From Pseudomonadota bacterium (GTDB lineage: Bacteria; Pseudomonadota; Gammaproteobacteria; Burkholderiales; Casimicrobiaceae), in contig JAKPSO010000341.1 of NCBI GenBank assembly GCA_029571495.1, forward strand, positions 1-15,355: DNA of 15,355 bases. The letters run 5' to 3'. This document shows, one piece after another, positions 6,509 through 13,327 of the stretch; position 1 is the first letter of the stretch; the number at the start of each line of letters is the position of its first letter. Below the pieces are notes generated by a model. That model did not search any database and was not told the DNA's origin. It saw only the letters and a program-made list of their open reading frames with translations. The position numbers and the translations under genes are program-made.

Positions 6509-6954
6509 GAACCTATGTCAGCCGCTTCGCCGTCGCCGCCTGCTTTTCCGTCGGCCCCCATGCTGAACACGTCGATTTCGCCATGCAAGCCGGGATTGCT
6601 GAGCTGGTAGGGGTTGCCCCAAGGATCGTTCGGCAGCCGCGCAATGTAGCCGCCAGAGCGCCAGTTATTCGGTAGCGGCGCAGCAACGGGCCTTTCGACG
6701 AGCGCTTTGAGTCCTTGTTCGCCGGTTGGGAAGCGACCGTTGTCAAGCTTGTACATCGTTAGCGACTGCACGAGCGTCGCTACGTCCTGCTTCGCGGCAG
6801 ACACCTTCGCGTCGTGCAGGCGTCCGATCACATTGGGCGCGATGATCGCCGCCAAAATGCCGATGATCACCACCGCAATCATGAGTTCGATCAGCGTGAA
6901 TCCACGGCCGCGAAGGCGATTGTGGCGACGATTTGGAGCGGGGGCTTGAAACAT
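6496..6954 (-). CDS. gspG: Type II secretion major pseudopilin G
   Basis: GspG is the main subunit of the periplasmic pseudopilus that pushes substrates through the outer-membrane secretin. This protein has 152 residues. The prepilin site is GRG|FTLIELMIAVVIIGILAA (Gly18, Glu23). The canonical C-terminal blocks are present: YKLDNGRFPTGEQGL, NDPWGNPYQ, and the calcium-binding loop FSMGADGKAGGDGEAADI. The open frame continues upstream, but the ATG at 6954 is the only Met close to the signal. No Shine-Dalgarno is visible. A perfect TATAAT lies 7 nt before the ATG. It is the first gene of the operon and divergent from mltG across 74 bp. Confidence 0.97.
   Translation of the reverse strand: MFQAPAPNRRHNRLRGRGFTLIELMIAVVIIGILAAIIAPNVIGRLHDAKVSAAKQDVATLVQSLTMYKLDNGRFPTGEQGLKALVERPVAAPLPNNWRSGGYIARLPNDPWGNPYQLSNPGLHGEIDVFSMGADGKAGGDGEAADIGSWNL
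6500..6514 (-). promoter_or_regulatory. Inverted repeat around the gspI start codon
   Basis: AGGTTC and GAACCT form a perfect 6-bp stem, and the three loop bases are exactly the GTG start codon of gspI (minus strand 6508-6506). The gspG stop codon lies 6-8 nt downstream of the GTG. In mRNA this hairpin could mask the gspI initiation region until ribosomes finishing gspG open it, that is, translational coupling. The repeat is seen directly, but the role is inferred. Confidence 0.4.
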
Positions 6955-6961
6955 AGGCAAA

Positions 6962-6967
6962 ATTATA
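6962..6967 (-). promoter_or_regulatory. Consensus -10 box of a probable leaderless gspG promoter
   Basis: A perfect TATAAT on the minus strand is followed by seven bases (TTTGCCT) and then the gspG ATG. With normal spacing, transcription would begin at the A of the ATG or one or two bases before it, giving a leaderless mRNA. No good -35 hexamer is seen 16-18 bp upstream, so an activator may be needed. A dyad at 6982-6996 occupies that position. Confidence 0.5.
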
Positions 6968-6981
6968 GGTTCGCGCATTCG

Positions 6982-6996
6982 GGAGCGACTTGCTCC
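6982..6996. promoter_or_regulatory. Short dyad in the gspG-mltG divergent region
   Basis: GGAGC (6982-6986) and GCTCC (6992-6996) form an inverted repeat with a 5-bp spacer. It lies where the -35 region of gspG would be and upstream of mltG. It could be an operator shared by both directions, but arms of five bases can arise by chance. Confidence 0.2.
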
Positions 6997-7028
6997 GTGC
7001 GCCGATTCACTCGTTCTACCACGCTCCC

Positions 7029-8027
7029 ATGAAGAAATTATTCGCTGCGGTGTTTGCAATGACGCTGCTGGCCGCAGCCGGTTGGTTTGCGTTGCCGCTC
7101 TGGCCCGCCACGATTCCCGCGGATGGCGTGAGTCTAAGTGTGCGCCAAGGGAGTTCGCTCGCACGCTTAGCGGCCGATTTAGACAAGACTGGCATCGCGC
7201 CGTCGTGGGTGGTGCAGGCGGTGGCGCGCATTCGCGGCAGCGCCCGGCGTTTGCGCGCCGGTGAGTATTTGTTTGATACGCCGCAGAGCGTTGGCGACGT
7301 ATTGGCATCGATCGAGTCTGGCAACGCGCGGCAGCTCGCCGTCACCGTCGTCGAGGGCTCGCGGTTGTCTGATGTGTATGCGATGCTCTCAGCGCCCGCT
7401 CCGGCCAACGGTTCGGCCACGTTCGCTGCGGGCTCCGTCCCCGAGCGCGCGAAACTCGCGGAAGCGTTGAAGACCGACGCCAAGGAGCTAGAAGGATATT
7501 TCTTCCCCGACACCTATTTCGTGGCGCCCGGTAGTTCGGCGACCGTGCTTTTGCGCTTAATGCACAAACGCATGAAAGATGAGCTCGATAAAGCGTGGGC
7601 GCAGCGCGCGCAAAATACGCCGCTCAAGTCACCTTACGAGGCGCTCATTCTCGCGTCAATCATCGAGAAAGAGACGGGTCGCGACGCTGATCGACCCCTC
7701 GTGGGCTCTGTGTTCACCAACCGCCTTCGCATCGGCATGCGCATGCAGACCGACCCCACGGTGATTTATGGTTTGGGCGAGAAATTCGATGGCAATTTAC
7801 GAAAGGTCGATTTGCAAACCGACACGCCGTACAACACCTACACGCGGAATGGGCTGCCGCCGACGCCAATTGCGCTCCCGGGGCGGGCGTCGTTGCGCGC
7901 GGCCGTGGCGCCGCCACCGAGCGAGTTTTTGTACTTTGTAGCGCGAGGTGATGGCACGAGCGAGTTCTCGAAAAACTTGGCAGAACATAATCGCGCAGTG
8001 GCGAAATATCAGTTGGGACAGAAATGA
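7029..8027 (+). CDS. mltG: Endolytic murein transglycosylase MltG
   Basis: MltG (YceG family) cuts nascent glycan strands inside the chain at the inner membrane and helps set glycan length. This protein has 332 residues. One N-terminal membrane anchor (about residues 4-24) is followed by a LysM-like part with SVRQGSSLARLAADL near 37-51 and then the catalytic domain. Conserved blocks are GYFFPDTYF (156-164), ILASIIEKET (207-216) with the likely catalytic Glu213, RLRIGMRMQTDPTVIYGLG, and YNTYTRNGLPPTPIALPG. The start at ATG 7029 directly precedes the anchor. No strong ribosome binding site is seen. The stop overlaps the tmk start (ATGA). Confidence 0.96.
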   Translation: MKKLFAAVFAMTLLAAAGWFALPLWPATIPADGVSLSVRQGSSLARLAADLDKTGIAPSWVVQAVARIRGSARRLRAGEYLFDTPQSVGDVLASIESGNARQLAVTVVEGSRLSDVYAMLSAPAPANGSATFAAGSVPERAKLAEALKTDAKELEGYFFPDTYFVAPGSSATVLLRLMHKRMKDELDKAWAQRAQNTPLKSPYEALILASIIEKETGRDADRPLVGSVFTNRLRIGMRMQTDPTVIYGLGEKFDGNLRKVDLQTDTPYNTYTRNGLPPTPIALPGRASLRAAVAPPPSEFLYFVARGDGTSEFSKNLAEHNRAVAKYQLGQK

Positions 8028-8644
8028 AGGGCAAGTTCATTAGTTTTGAAGGCATCGATGGTGCAGGCAAAAGCACGCACATCGAGTCGGTGCGTGCCCT
8101 GCTCACCGCCCGCGGCAAGAGCATCGTGATGACCCGCGAGCCCGGCGGCACGGAGCTTGGCGAGGCCATTCGTGGCTTATTTCTTGGTCGTTCTATGAAC
8201 CCGAACAGTGAAGCGCTTTTGGTGTTCGCGGCTCGTCGCGAGCACTTGGAGCAGGTCGTGTGGCCAGCGCTGGAGCGCGGTGATTGGGTGCTCTGCGATC
8301 GTTTTACCGATGCGACATTCGCGTATCAAGGCGGCGGACGGCAACTCGGGTTTGACCGCATTCAGGCGCTCGCCGACTGGGTACATCCAAATTTTGGACC
8401 CGACTTGACGCTTCTTTTTGATCTGACGCCGGATGCGGCGCAGGATCGGGTAGCGAACCGTGGCACGCTGGACCGGATTGAATCCGAAGCCATTGAATTT
8501 CATGCGCGCGTTCGCCAGGCCTACCTGCAGCGCGCGCACGATGAACCGGAACGCATCAAGGTTCTGTCGAGCGATCAGTCAAAAGAGATCGTGCGCTCAC
8601 GCGTGTTGGCTTGCGTGATGCAACTCTTGGGAACGTCAAACTAA
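8024..8644 (+). CDS. tmk: Thymidylate kinase
   Basis: This enzyme phosphorylates dTMP to dTDP with ATP in the cytosol, an essential step of dTTP synthesis. The 206 residues are normal length. Motifs are the P-loop EGIDGAGKST (residues 9-18), TREPGGTELGEAIR (37-50), the DRF motif in LCDRFTDATFAYQGGGR (90-106), and a LID region around DRVANRGTLDRIE (141-153). The start has GGGA at good distance and overlaps the mltG stop by ATGA. The mltG-tmk-holB order is a common proteobacterial arrangement. Confidence 0.97.
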   Translation: MKGKFISFEGIDGAGKSTHIESVRALLTARGKSIVMTREPGGTELGEAIRGLFLGRSMNPNSEALLVFAARREHLEQVVWPALERGDWVLCDRFTDATFAYQGGGRQLGFDRIQALADWVHPNFGPDLTLLFDLTPDAAQDRVANRGTLDRIESEAIEFHARVRQAYLQRAHDEPERIKVLSSDQSKEIVRSRVLACVMQLLGTSN

Positions 8645-8646
8645 GT

Positions 8647-9651
8647 ATGGATTTTGAGCCGCTCCCATGGCATCGAGCGTGGCTTGCGCGTGCGCGCGAG
8701 TTGGCGTCTTCGCACCATCACGCTTGGCTGCTTGTTGGGCGAACCGGCGATGGCGCGGGTCAGGCTGCTGCTGCGTTGGCCGCGTCGTTACTTTGTTTGG
8801 ACGCGAAGAACGGAGTGGCCTGCGGCGAGTGCCCCAGCTGTCGCTGGCTCGCGGGCGATGTGCATCCTGATTTTCGGCTCTTGATGCCGGACGCGGGCGA
8901 CGGCGAAACGGTCAAGCTGCCGACCATTAAAGTTGATGCTGTTCGCGAAGCTCTGGATTTCATGCAGTTGAGCGCATCAGCGGATCGCGGACGTGTGCTG
9001 CTGGTTGATCCCGCCACGGCACTTCCTCGCGAGAGCGCCAATGCGTTGCTCAAAGCGCTTGAGGAACCGCCGCCGAACACGCGCTGGCTGTTGGTTGCGC
9101 CACAACCCGAGCGACTCTTGCCGACCATTCGCAGCCGTACCTTGAAACTGGCAATTCCGCGTCCGACGCTCACTGAGGCGAAATCATGGCTGCAAAGTCA
9201 GGGCGTCTCCGCAGCCGATGCCACGGACGCGCTGGTGATGGCGCGCGGCGAACCACTGTCGGCTCTCGTGTTGGCGCAGTCGGAGAGCGGCGCTGCGCGC
9301 GTTGATTTCATTCGCGATCTGCTGCGACCTGGCCAGTTGCCAACGCTCAAATGGGGCGCGTGGGTCGAGAGCGGCCCCAAGGCCGAACGCCGAGAGCGCT
9401 TCGCCGCGATGTTGCGACTACTTCTAGATTGGACGTCGGATTGGGCACGAACGCGTTCGTCGCTCACGCCTTTGGTGCACACGACGCACGCTTCGGCGCT
9501 CGCAGCGCTGGCACCGGGTTTGCCAGTTGCGGAGTGTCTCCGTTATCATCGCGCTCTACTACGCAAGCTGCATCTGCCCGACACGACGCTGTCAGCGCGG
9601 TTGCAGTTCGAATCTGTGTTGCTCGATTATCGGGCGCTTTTTACGCGTTAA
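8647..9651 (+). CDS. holB: DNA polymerase III subunit delta' (clamp loader)
   Basis: Delta' is a structural and arginine-finger subunit of the clamp loader that places the beta sliding clamp on DNA. This protein has 334 residues. The N-terminal AAA+ module has a degenerate Walker A region (GRTGDGAGQAA, 31-41), as expected for delta', which does not hydrolyse ATP. A zinc-binding set is C50, C59, C62, C65. The block ESANALLKALEEPPPNTRWLLV (129-150) is strongly conserved. The usual SRC motif reads SRT (163-165), keeping the arginine. The start two bases after the tmk stop gives MDFEPLPWH, typical of the family. Confidence 0.95.
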   Translation: MDFEPLPWHRAWLARARELASSHHHAWLLVGRTGDGAGQAAAALAASLLCLDAKNGVACGECPSCRWLAGDVHPDFRLLMPDAGDGETVKLPTIKVDAVREALDFMQLSASADRGRVLLVDPATALPRESANALLKALEEPPPNTRWLLVAPQPERLLPTIRSRTLKLAIPRPTLTEAKSWLQSQGVSAADATDALVMARGEPLSALVLAQSESGAARVDFIRDLLRPGQLPTLKWGAWVESGPKAERRERFAAMLRLLLDWTSDWARTRSSLTPLVHTTHASALAALAPGLPVAECLRYHRALLRKLHLPDTTLSARLQFESVLLDYRALFTR

Positions 9652-9672
9652 TGCGCGGATTGAATCATCCCT

Positions 9673-10077
9673 ATGAGTGACACCGGCGGTCTTGATGCTC
9701 CAACAATTATGGGTGGTGTCTCGCGAGGAAGCGGTGGCATGCGCTCAGGGGTGCTGTCGCTCAACATTAGAGAGCGCACGGCGCTCTACGCCGCGTACAT
9801 TCCGTGGGTGGAAGGTGGCGGCATCTTCATTCCAACGACACGCAATTACTCGCTCGGCGATGAAGTGTTCATGCTGCTCACGTTGATGGATGACCCGAAC
9901 CGCATCGCTGTGCAAGGCAAAGTGGTGTGGATCACTCCGCCGGGCATTCAAGGCGCACGCGCGCAGGGCATCGGCGTGCAGTTCACCAAAGACGACACCG
10001 GTCGCGCCGCGAAGGGCCGTATCGAGGCTATTTTGGGAGCGCTCTTGGCGTCGTCCCGTCCCACGCATACGATGTAG
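9673..10077 (+). CDS. pilZ: PilZ domain protein (type IV pilus type)
   Basis: This 134-residue protein has a PilZ domain: VLSLNIRERTALYAAYIPWV (27-46), then GGGIFIPTTRNYSLGDEVFM, KVVWITPP, and GIGVQF. The RxxxR motif that PilZ domains use to bind cyclic di-GMP is absent, as in the original type IV pilus PilZ, which works by protein contacts. Its place between holB and tatD is the usual context of that pilus PilZ in beta- and gammaproteobacteria. No Shine-Dalgarno is visible before the ATG. A TTGAAT hexamer lies 7 nt upstream, a weaker version of the pattern at accA, gspG and nlpC. No pilus structural gene is in the window. Confidence 0.93.
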   Translation: MSDTGGLDAPTIMGGVSRGSGGMRSGVLSLNIRERTALYAAYIPWVEGGGIFIPTTRNYSLGDEVFMLLTLMDDPNRIAVQGKVVWITPPGIQGARAQGIGVQFTKDDTGRAAKGRIEAILGALLASSRPTHTM

Positions 10078-10094
10078 GTTGGGCCGCTCGCGTA

Positions 10095-10862
10095 GTGTTT
10101 GTCGATTCTCATTGCCACATTAATTTTTCGGATTTCGCGCACGACTCGGTTGAGGTCGTAGCGCGTATGGCGGCCGCACGCGTCACGCACGCGATGTGCA
10201 TCAGCGTGACCTATCCCGAATGGCCGTCGGTGGTCGCTCTGGCCGAACGCTATGACAATATTTACGCGACGGCTGGCGTTCATCCGGATTACGAAGATAT
10301 CGAAGAGCCGACGGTGGCGTCGCTCTTGGAGCGCGCAGCGCATCCGAAAGCGCGAGCTATTGGCGAGACGGGCCTTGACTATTACCGCCTGCAAGGCGAT
10401 TTGTCCTGGCAACGCGAGCGCTTTCGTACGCACATTCGTGCAGCGCGCGAGTGCGGAAAACCGTTGGTAATTCACACGCGTAGCGCATCGGAGGACACCC
10501 TCGCCATCATGCGCGAAGAGCGCGCGTCTGAGGTCGGGGGCGTCATGCACTGCTTTACCGAGACGTGGGAGGTCGCCAGCGCCGCTATGGACCTTGGTTT
10601 CCATATTTCGTTTTCCGGCATCGTGAGCTTCAAAAGCGCGAAGGACCTGCGTGACGTCGCGCGCAAAGTTCCGCTGGAGCGCATGTTGATAGAGACCGAC
10701 GCGCCCTATCTTGCGCCCGTGCCGTATCGCGGCAAGCGTAACGAGCCGTCGTTTGTGCCGCATGTTGCGGCAGCGATCGCGACAGAGCGCGGCGTCGATG
10801 CGGAAACCATCGGCGCTGTTACGAGTCAAAACTTTTTCTCGCTGTTTAAGGTGAACCCATGA
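10095..10862 (+). CDS. tatD: TatD family metal-dependent hydrolase/DNase
   Basis: TatD proteins are TIM-barrel metal hydrolases with DNase activity. This protein has 255 residues, the usual length. The metal ligands are in place: DSHCH near the start (H6, H8), E91 in AIGETGLDYY, H127 in VIHTRS, H152 in GGVMHCFTE, and D202 in LIETDAPYLAP. The open frame extends upstream through pilZ, but the GTG at 10095 gives the normal beginning (M)FVDSHCHINF, 17 bp after the pilZ stop. There is no clear ribosome binding site. The stop overlaps the next gene by ATGA. It could be called YcfH-like, and exact substrate is not readable. Confidence 0.94.
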   Translation: MFVDSHCHINFSDFAHDSVEVVARMAAARVTHAMCISVTYPEWPSVVALAERYDNIYATAGVHPDYEDIEEPTVASLLERAAHPKARAIGETGLDYYRLQGDLSWQRERFRTHIRAARECGKPLVIHTRSASEDTLAIMREERASEVGGVMHCFTETWEVASAAMDLGFHISFSGIVSFKSAKDLRDVARKVPLERMLIETDAPYLAPVPYRGKRNEPSFVPHVAAAIATERGVDAETIGAVTSQNFFSLFKVNP

Positions 10863-11494
10863 ATCAACGTATCTTGCGGTCGGCCCTCGTCACGCTGATG
10901 ATCGCGACCTCGTCAATGCTGGTCTCTGCTCAGACCAACACCGACCTATTCAAATTCATCGATATTGATCGACCTTCCGAAGTGCGTGCGCTGCTACTCA
11001 AAGGTGCAAAGGTGGATTCGGTAGACGAGCGCGGCGATCACGCGTTGGTTGTCGCGTCGCGGGCCGGCAATTTGCCGATCGTGCAAATTCTGGTCGAGGC
11101 TGGCGCGAAGGTGAATCTGCGCACGAAATTTGGCGATTCGGCGCTGATGGTGGCAGCACTCAACGGCCACGAAAAAATTGTTCGCTACCTGCGCGGCAAG
11201 GGCGGCGACGTCAACAACAATGGCTGGACAGCGCTTCACTACGCATCGATAAGCGGTCACGCCAACGTCGTTCGCTATCTGCTGGATCAAGGCGCAAACC
11301 CAGCGGCAGTGTCACCAAACGGCGTCACTGCGCTCATGATGGCCGCGCGCGAAAACAAAACCGAAGCCTTGAAAGTGCTCCTTGAGTACGGAGCCGACCC
11401 AGCCCAGAAGAACGACAAAGGTGAAACTGCCTACGACTGGGCGGTACGCGAAGAGCACAAACCCATCATCGAGATATTGCAGAAACTGCGCTAG
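10859..11494 (+). CDS. Exported ankyrin repeat protein
   Basis: This 211-residue protein has an N-terminal signal peptide (about 1-24, ending MLVSAQ), so it is probably periplasmic. About five ankyrin repeats follow, from residue 28 to the end. They are recognisable from ALVVASRAGNLPIVQILVEA, then ALMVAALNGHEKIVRYL, TALHYASISGHANVVRYLLD, TALMMAARENKTEALKVLLE, and a capping repeat. The junction at GKGGDVNNNGWT is a few residues short of a full repeat. Ankyrin repeats bind proteins, but the partner is unknown. The ATG overlaps the tatD stop and has TAAGG upstream, so it is translated as the last gene of the mltG operon. Confidence 0.92.
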   Translation: MNQRILRSALVTLMIATSSMLVSAQTNTDLFKFIDIDRPSEVRALLLKGAKVDSVDERGDHALVVASRAGNLPIVQILVEAGAKVNLRTKFGDSALMVAALNGHEKIVRYLRGKGGDVNNNGWTALHYASISGHANVVRYLLDQGANPAAVSPNGVTALMMAARENKTEALKVLLEYGADPAQKNDKGETAYDWAVREEHKPIIEILQKLR

Positions 11495-11498
11495 CGAT

Positions 11499-12248
11499 CT
11501 ACTGAGCCTGCGCGTTGCGCTTCGCTTTTTTTGCCTTTGGCGTGGGCGCTGCAGGCGCTGCCGCTGCAGGTGCCGCTGCGACTTCTGCGTCAAGGGGTGG
11601 GGCTGACGCGAGGGCGGTCGTAGGCGAGCCGAGCGTTGACGGCAGCGACATCGCAGGGGCTGCGGCTTCCGCGGCCGACATTACCAAGCCGAGTTCCGGC
11701 AAGCTCTTAATCACGCGTCGCGCGCCGTTGAACGCTTTTTGCCAATACTGATTTTCGAGGCTCACAACCTGCACCGACCCGCCAGAGCTTGGCGCGTGGA
11801 TGAAGCGGTTGTCGCCGATGTACAGGCCAACATGCGAGAACTGAAAGCGGCGGGTGTTGAAGAACACCAAATCGCCGGGCTGCAATTTGTCGATGCTCAC
11901 CGCGTCGCCGACCCGCGCTTGATCGCGCGCGGTTCGCGGGAGAGACATCCCCGTAGCTTGTTGGAATACGTAGCGAATGAGGCCGCTGCAATCGAGCCCT
12001 TGTTCGGGCGTATTGCCGCCAAACTTGTAGTCCACGCCAATGAGTGAAAGCGCGTAGCTGGTGATTTCCGACGCGGTGTCTTTCGCCTTGTTGCCCAGTT
12101 CACGCAGTGATTTTTCGGCGCGAACGAGCGGCGGTTCCGACGTACTGTTGGCGTCATCGCTCGGCGCAGCCGCCAGCGGCCACGCGAGGGTCGTCGCGAC
12201 GAGTGCGACGACGACGGGCGATAGGCGGGAGGGCGTTTGTTTCGGCAT
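11499..12248 (-). CDS. NlpC/P60 (C40) peptidoglycan peptidase
   Basis: This 249-residue secreted enzyme is likely a cell-wall endopeptidase that cleaves stem peptides or cross-links. It has a signal peptide (about 1-28, VVALVATTLAWPLAAA). The NlpC/P60 domain spans roughly 58-182, with catalytic Cys87 in GLDCSGLIRYVFQ, His139 in FSHVGLYIGD, and His151 in FIHAPSSGG. The GDLVFF block is typical. A C-terminal tail (about 190-249) is Ala/Pro rich and ends in a basic KAKKAKRNAQAQ stretch, which may bind the wall or nucleic acid. The ATG at 12248 fits the signal peptide. It has no Shine-Dalgarno but TAGAAT 7 nt before. The gene ends 4 bp from the convergent ankyrin gene. Confidence 0.94.
   Translation of the reverse strand: MPKQTPSRLSPVVVALVATTLAWPLAAAPSDDANSTSEPPLVRAEKSLRELGNKAKDTASEITSYALSLIGVDYKFGGNTPEQGLDCSGLIRYVFQQATGMSLPRTARDQARVGDAVSIDKLQPGDLVFFNTRRFQFSHVGLYIGDNRFIHAPSSGGSVQVVSLENQYWQKAFNGARRVIKSLPELGLVMSAAEAAAPAMSLPSTLGSPTTALASAPPLDAEVAAAPAAAAPAAPTPKAKKAKRNAQAQ
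11510..11532 (+). terminator. Possible terminator of the mltG-ankyrin operon inside the nlpC 3' end
   Basis: Reading on the plus strand, GCGC-GTT-GCGC (11510-11520) is followed five bases later by seven Ts (11526-11532). The stem is only 4 bp, so this is a weak intrinsic terminator candidate. It lies in the sequence encoding the Lys-rich tail of the opposite peptidase gene. Confidence 0.22.
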
Positions 12249-12255
12249 TGGGCCA

Positions 12256-12261
12256 ATTCTA
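12256..12261 (-). promoter_or_regulatory. Candidate -10 box of a leaderless NlpC/P60 promoter
   Basis: TAGAAT (five of six consensus bases) on the minus strand is followed by seven bases (TGGCCCA) and the start ATG. No Shine-Dalgarno is present. The -35 region is not recognisable. Confidence 0.4.
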
Positions 12262-12365
12262 AGGTACTCGAGATTGCTGCACTGCCACACACTGGGCGAC
12301 GAAACCGCGTGCTACGCTAACATTCGCGGTCAGACTTCATTCTCTCCCACGCATTTTTTTTGCTC

Positions 12366-13274
12366 ATGTCGACGCCAATTTCCAGTCCGATTCAAGGTAG
12401 TTTGGTCGCTATCGTGACCCCGATGCATGCCGATGGCACGCTTGATCTGGCTACGTTGAAGAAACTGATTGACTGGCATGTTGAATCGGGCACTGCTGCT
12501 ATCGTGATTGTCGGCACCACCGGCGAGTCGCCGACGGTTGATGTGGACGAACATGCGGCGCTCATCAAGACGACGACTGATCATGCGGCGGGCCGAATCA
12601 AAGTCATCGCCGGCACCGGTGCGAATTCGACAAAAGAAGCGATCAGTTTGACGGCTTACGCCAAGAGTGTCGGTGCCGATGCGTCGCTCTCAGTCGTGCC
12701 TTACTACAACAAGCCGACACAGGAAGGCCTGTACCAGCATTTCCGCGCGATTGCCGAGGCGGTCGATCTCCCGATGATCCTCTACAACGTGCCGGGGCGC
12801 ACGGTGGCGGATATGGCGACGGCAACTACGCTGCGCCTCGCGGAAGTTCCGGGCATCGTGGGCATTAAGGACGCCACGGGCGACATCGCACGTGGCAGCG
12901 ATCTCATTCGCCGGCTGCGCGCGCTCAAGGGCAACAGTTTCGCGATTTACAGCGGCAACGACGACTCCGCGCTTTCACTGGTTTCGATGGGAAGTGATGG
13001 CGTCATCTCGGTGACGGCCAACATTGCACCGAAAGCGATGGCCGACATGTATCGCTTCGCTCTCGCGGGTGATTTTGTGAAAGCGCGCGCCATCAACGAC
13101 ACGCTGATGCCACTGCACTTCGATTTGTTTGTTGAAGCCAATCCGATTGCGCCGAAGTGGGTGATGGCCCGCATGGGCCGCTGCGGCGCAACGACGCGCC
13201 TGCCGCTCACGCCGTTGTCTGCGAAATTTGAGCCCGTTCTCGAAGCTGCAATGCGGCACGCCGGTTTGCTCTAG
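12366..13274 (+). CDS. dapA: 4-hydroxy-tetrahydrodipicolinate synthase
   Basis: DapA condenses pyruvate with aspartate semialdehyde, the first step of the branch to diaminopimelate and lysine. This protein has 302 residues. The Schiff-base lysine is K168 in VGIKDATGD. The tyrosine and arginine of the active site are in ILYNVPGRT (Y140, R145). The threonine pair is in IVGTTGES (51-52), and VVPYYNKPTQEGLYQHF is conserved. The ATG at 12366 is preferred over an in-frame TTG two codons upstream. No clear ribosome binding site precedes it, only a run of Ts. It is divergent from the NlpC/P60 gene with 117 bp between, and bamC follows after 53 bp. Confidence 0.97.
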   Translation: MSTPISSPIQGSLVAIVTPMHADGTLDLATLKKLIDWHVESGTAAIVIVGTTGESPTVDVDEHAALIKTTTDHAAGRIKVIAGTGANSTKEAISLTAYAKSVGADASLSVVPYYNKPTQEGLYQHFRAIAEAVDLPMILYNVPGRTVADMATATTLRLAEVPGIVGIKDATGDIARGSDLIRRLRALKGNSFAIYSGNDDSALSLVSMGSDGVISVTANIAPKAMADMYRFALAGDFVKARAINDTLMPLHFDLFVEANPIAPKWVMARMGRCGATTRLPLTPLSAKFEPVLEAAMRHAGLL

Positions 13275-13327
13275 AACCTAAACACTGTCACCGTAGTCGT
13301 AACGATTTTCGAAACTCAGGATCACGC

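Noticed and set aside
9948..10829. 293-codon minus-strand open frame opposite tatD
   Set aside because: It is a shadow of the clear tatD gene with no domain and an Arg/His-rich composition.
11490..11497. Palindrome GCGCTAGC-type sequence at the end of the ankyrin gene
   Set aside because: It is short, overlaps the stop codon, and has no T-tract or repetition elsewhere in the window.
11550..11585. Short tandem-like GCTGCAGG / GCCGCTGC pattern
   Set aside because: It encodes the Ala/Pro-rich tail of the NlpC/P60 protein and is codon-level low complexity, not a repeat array.
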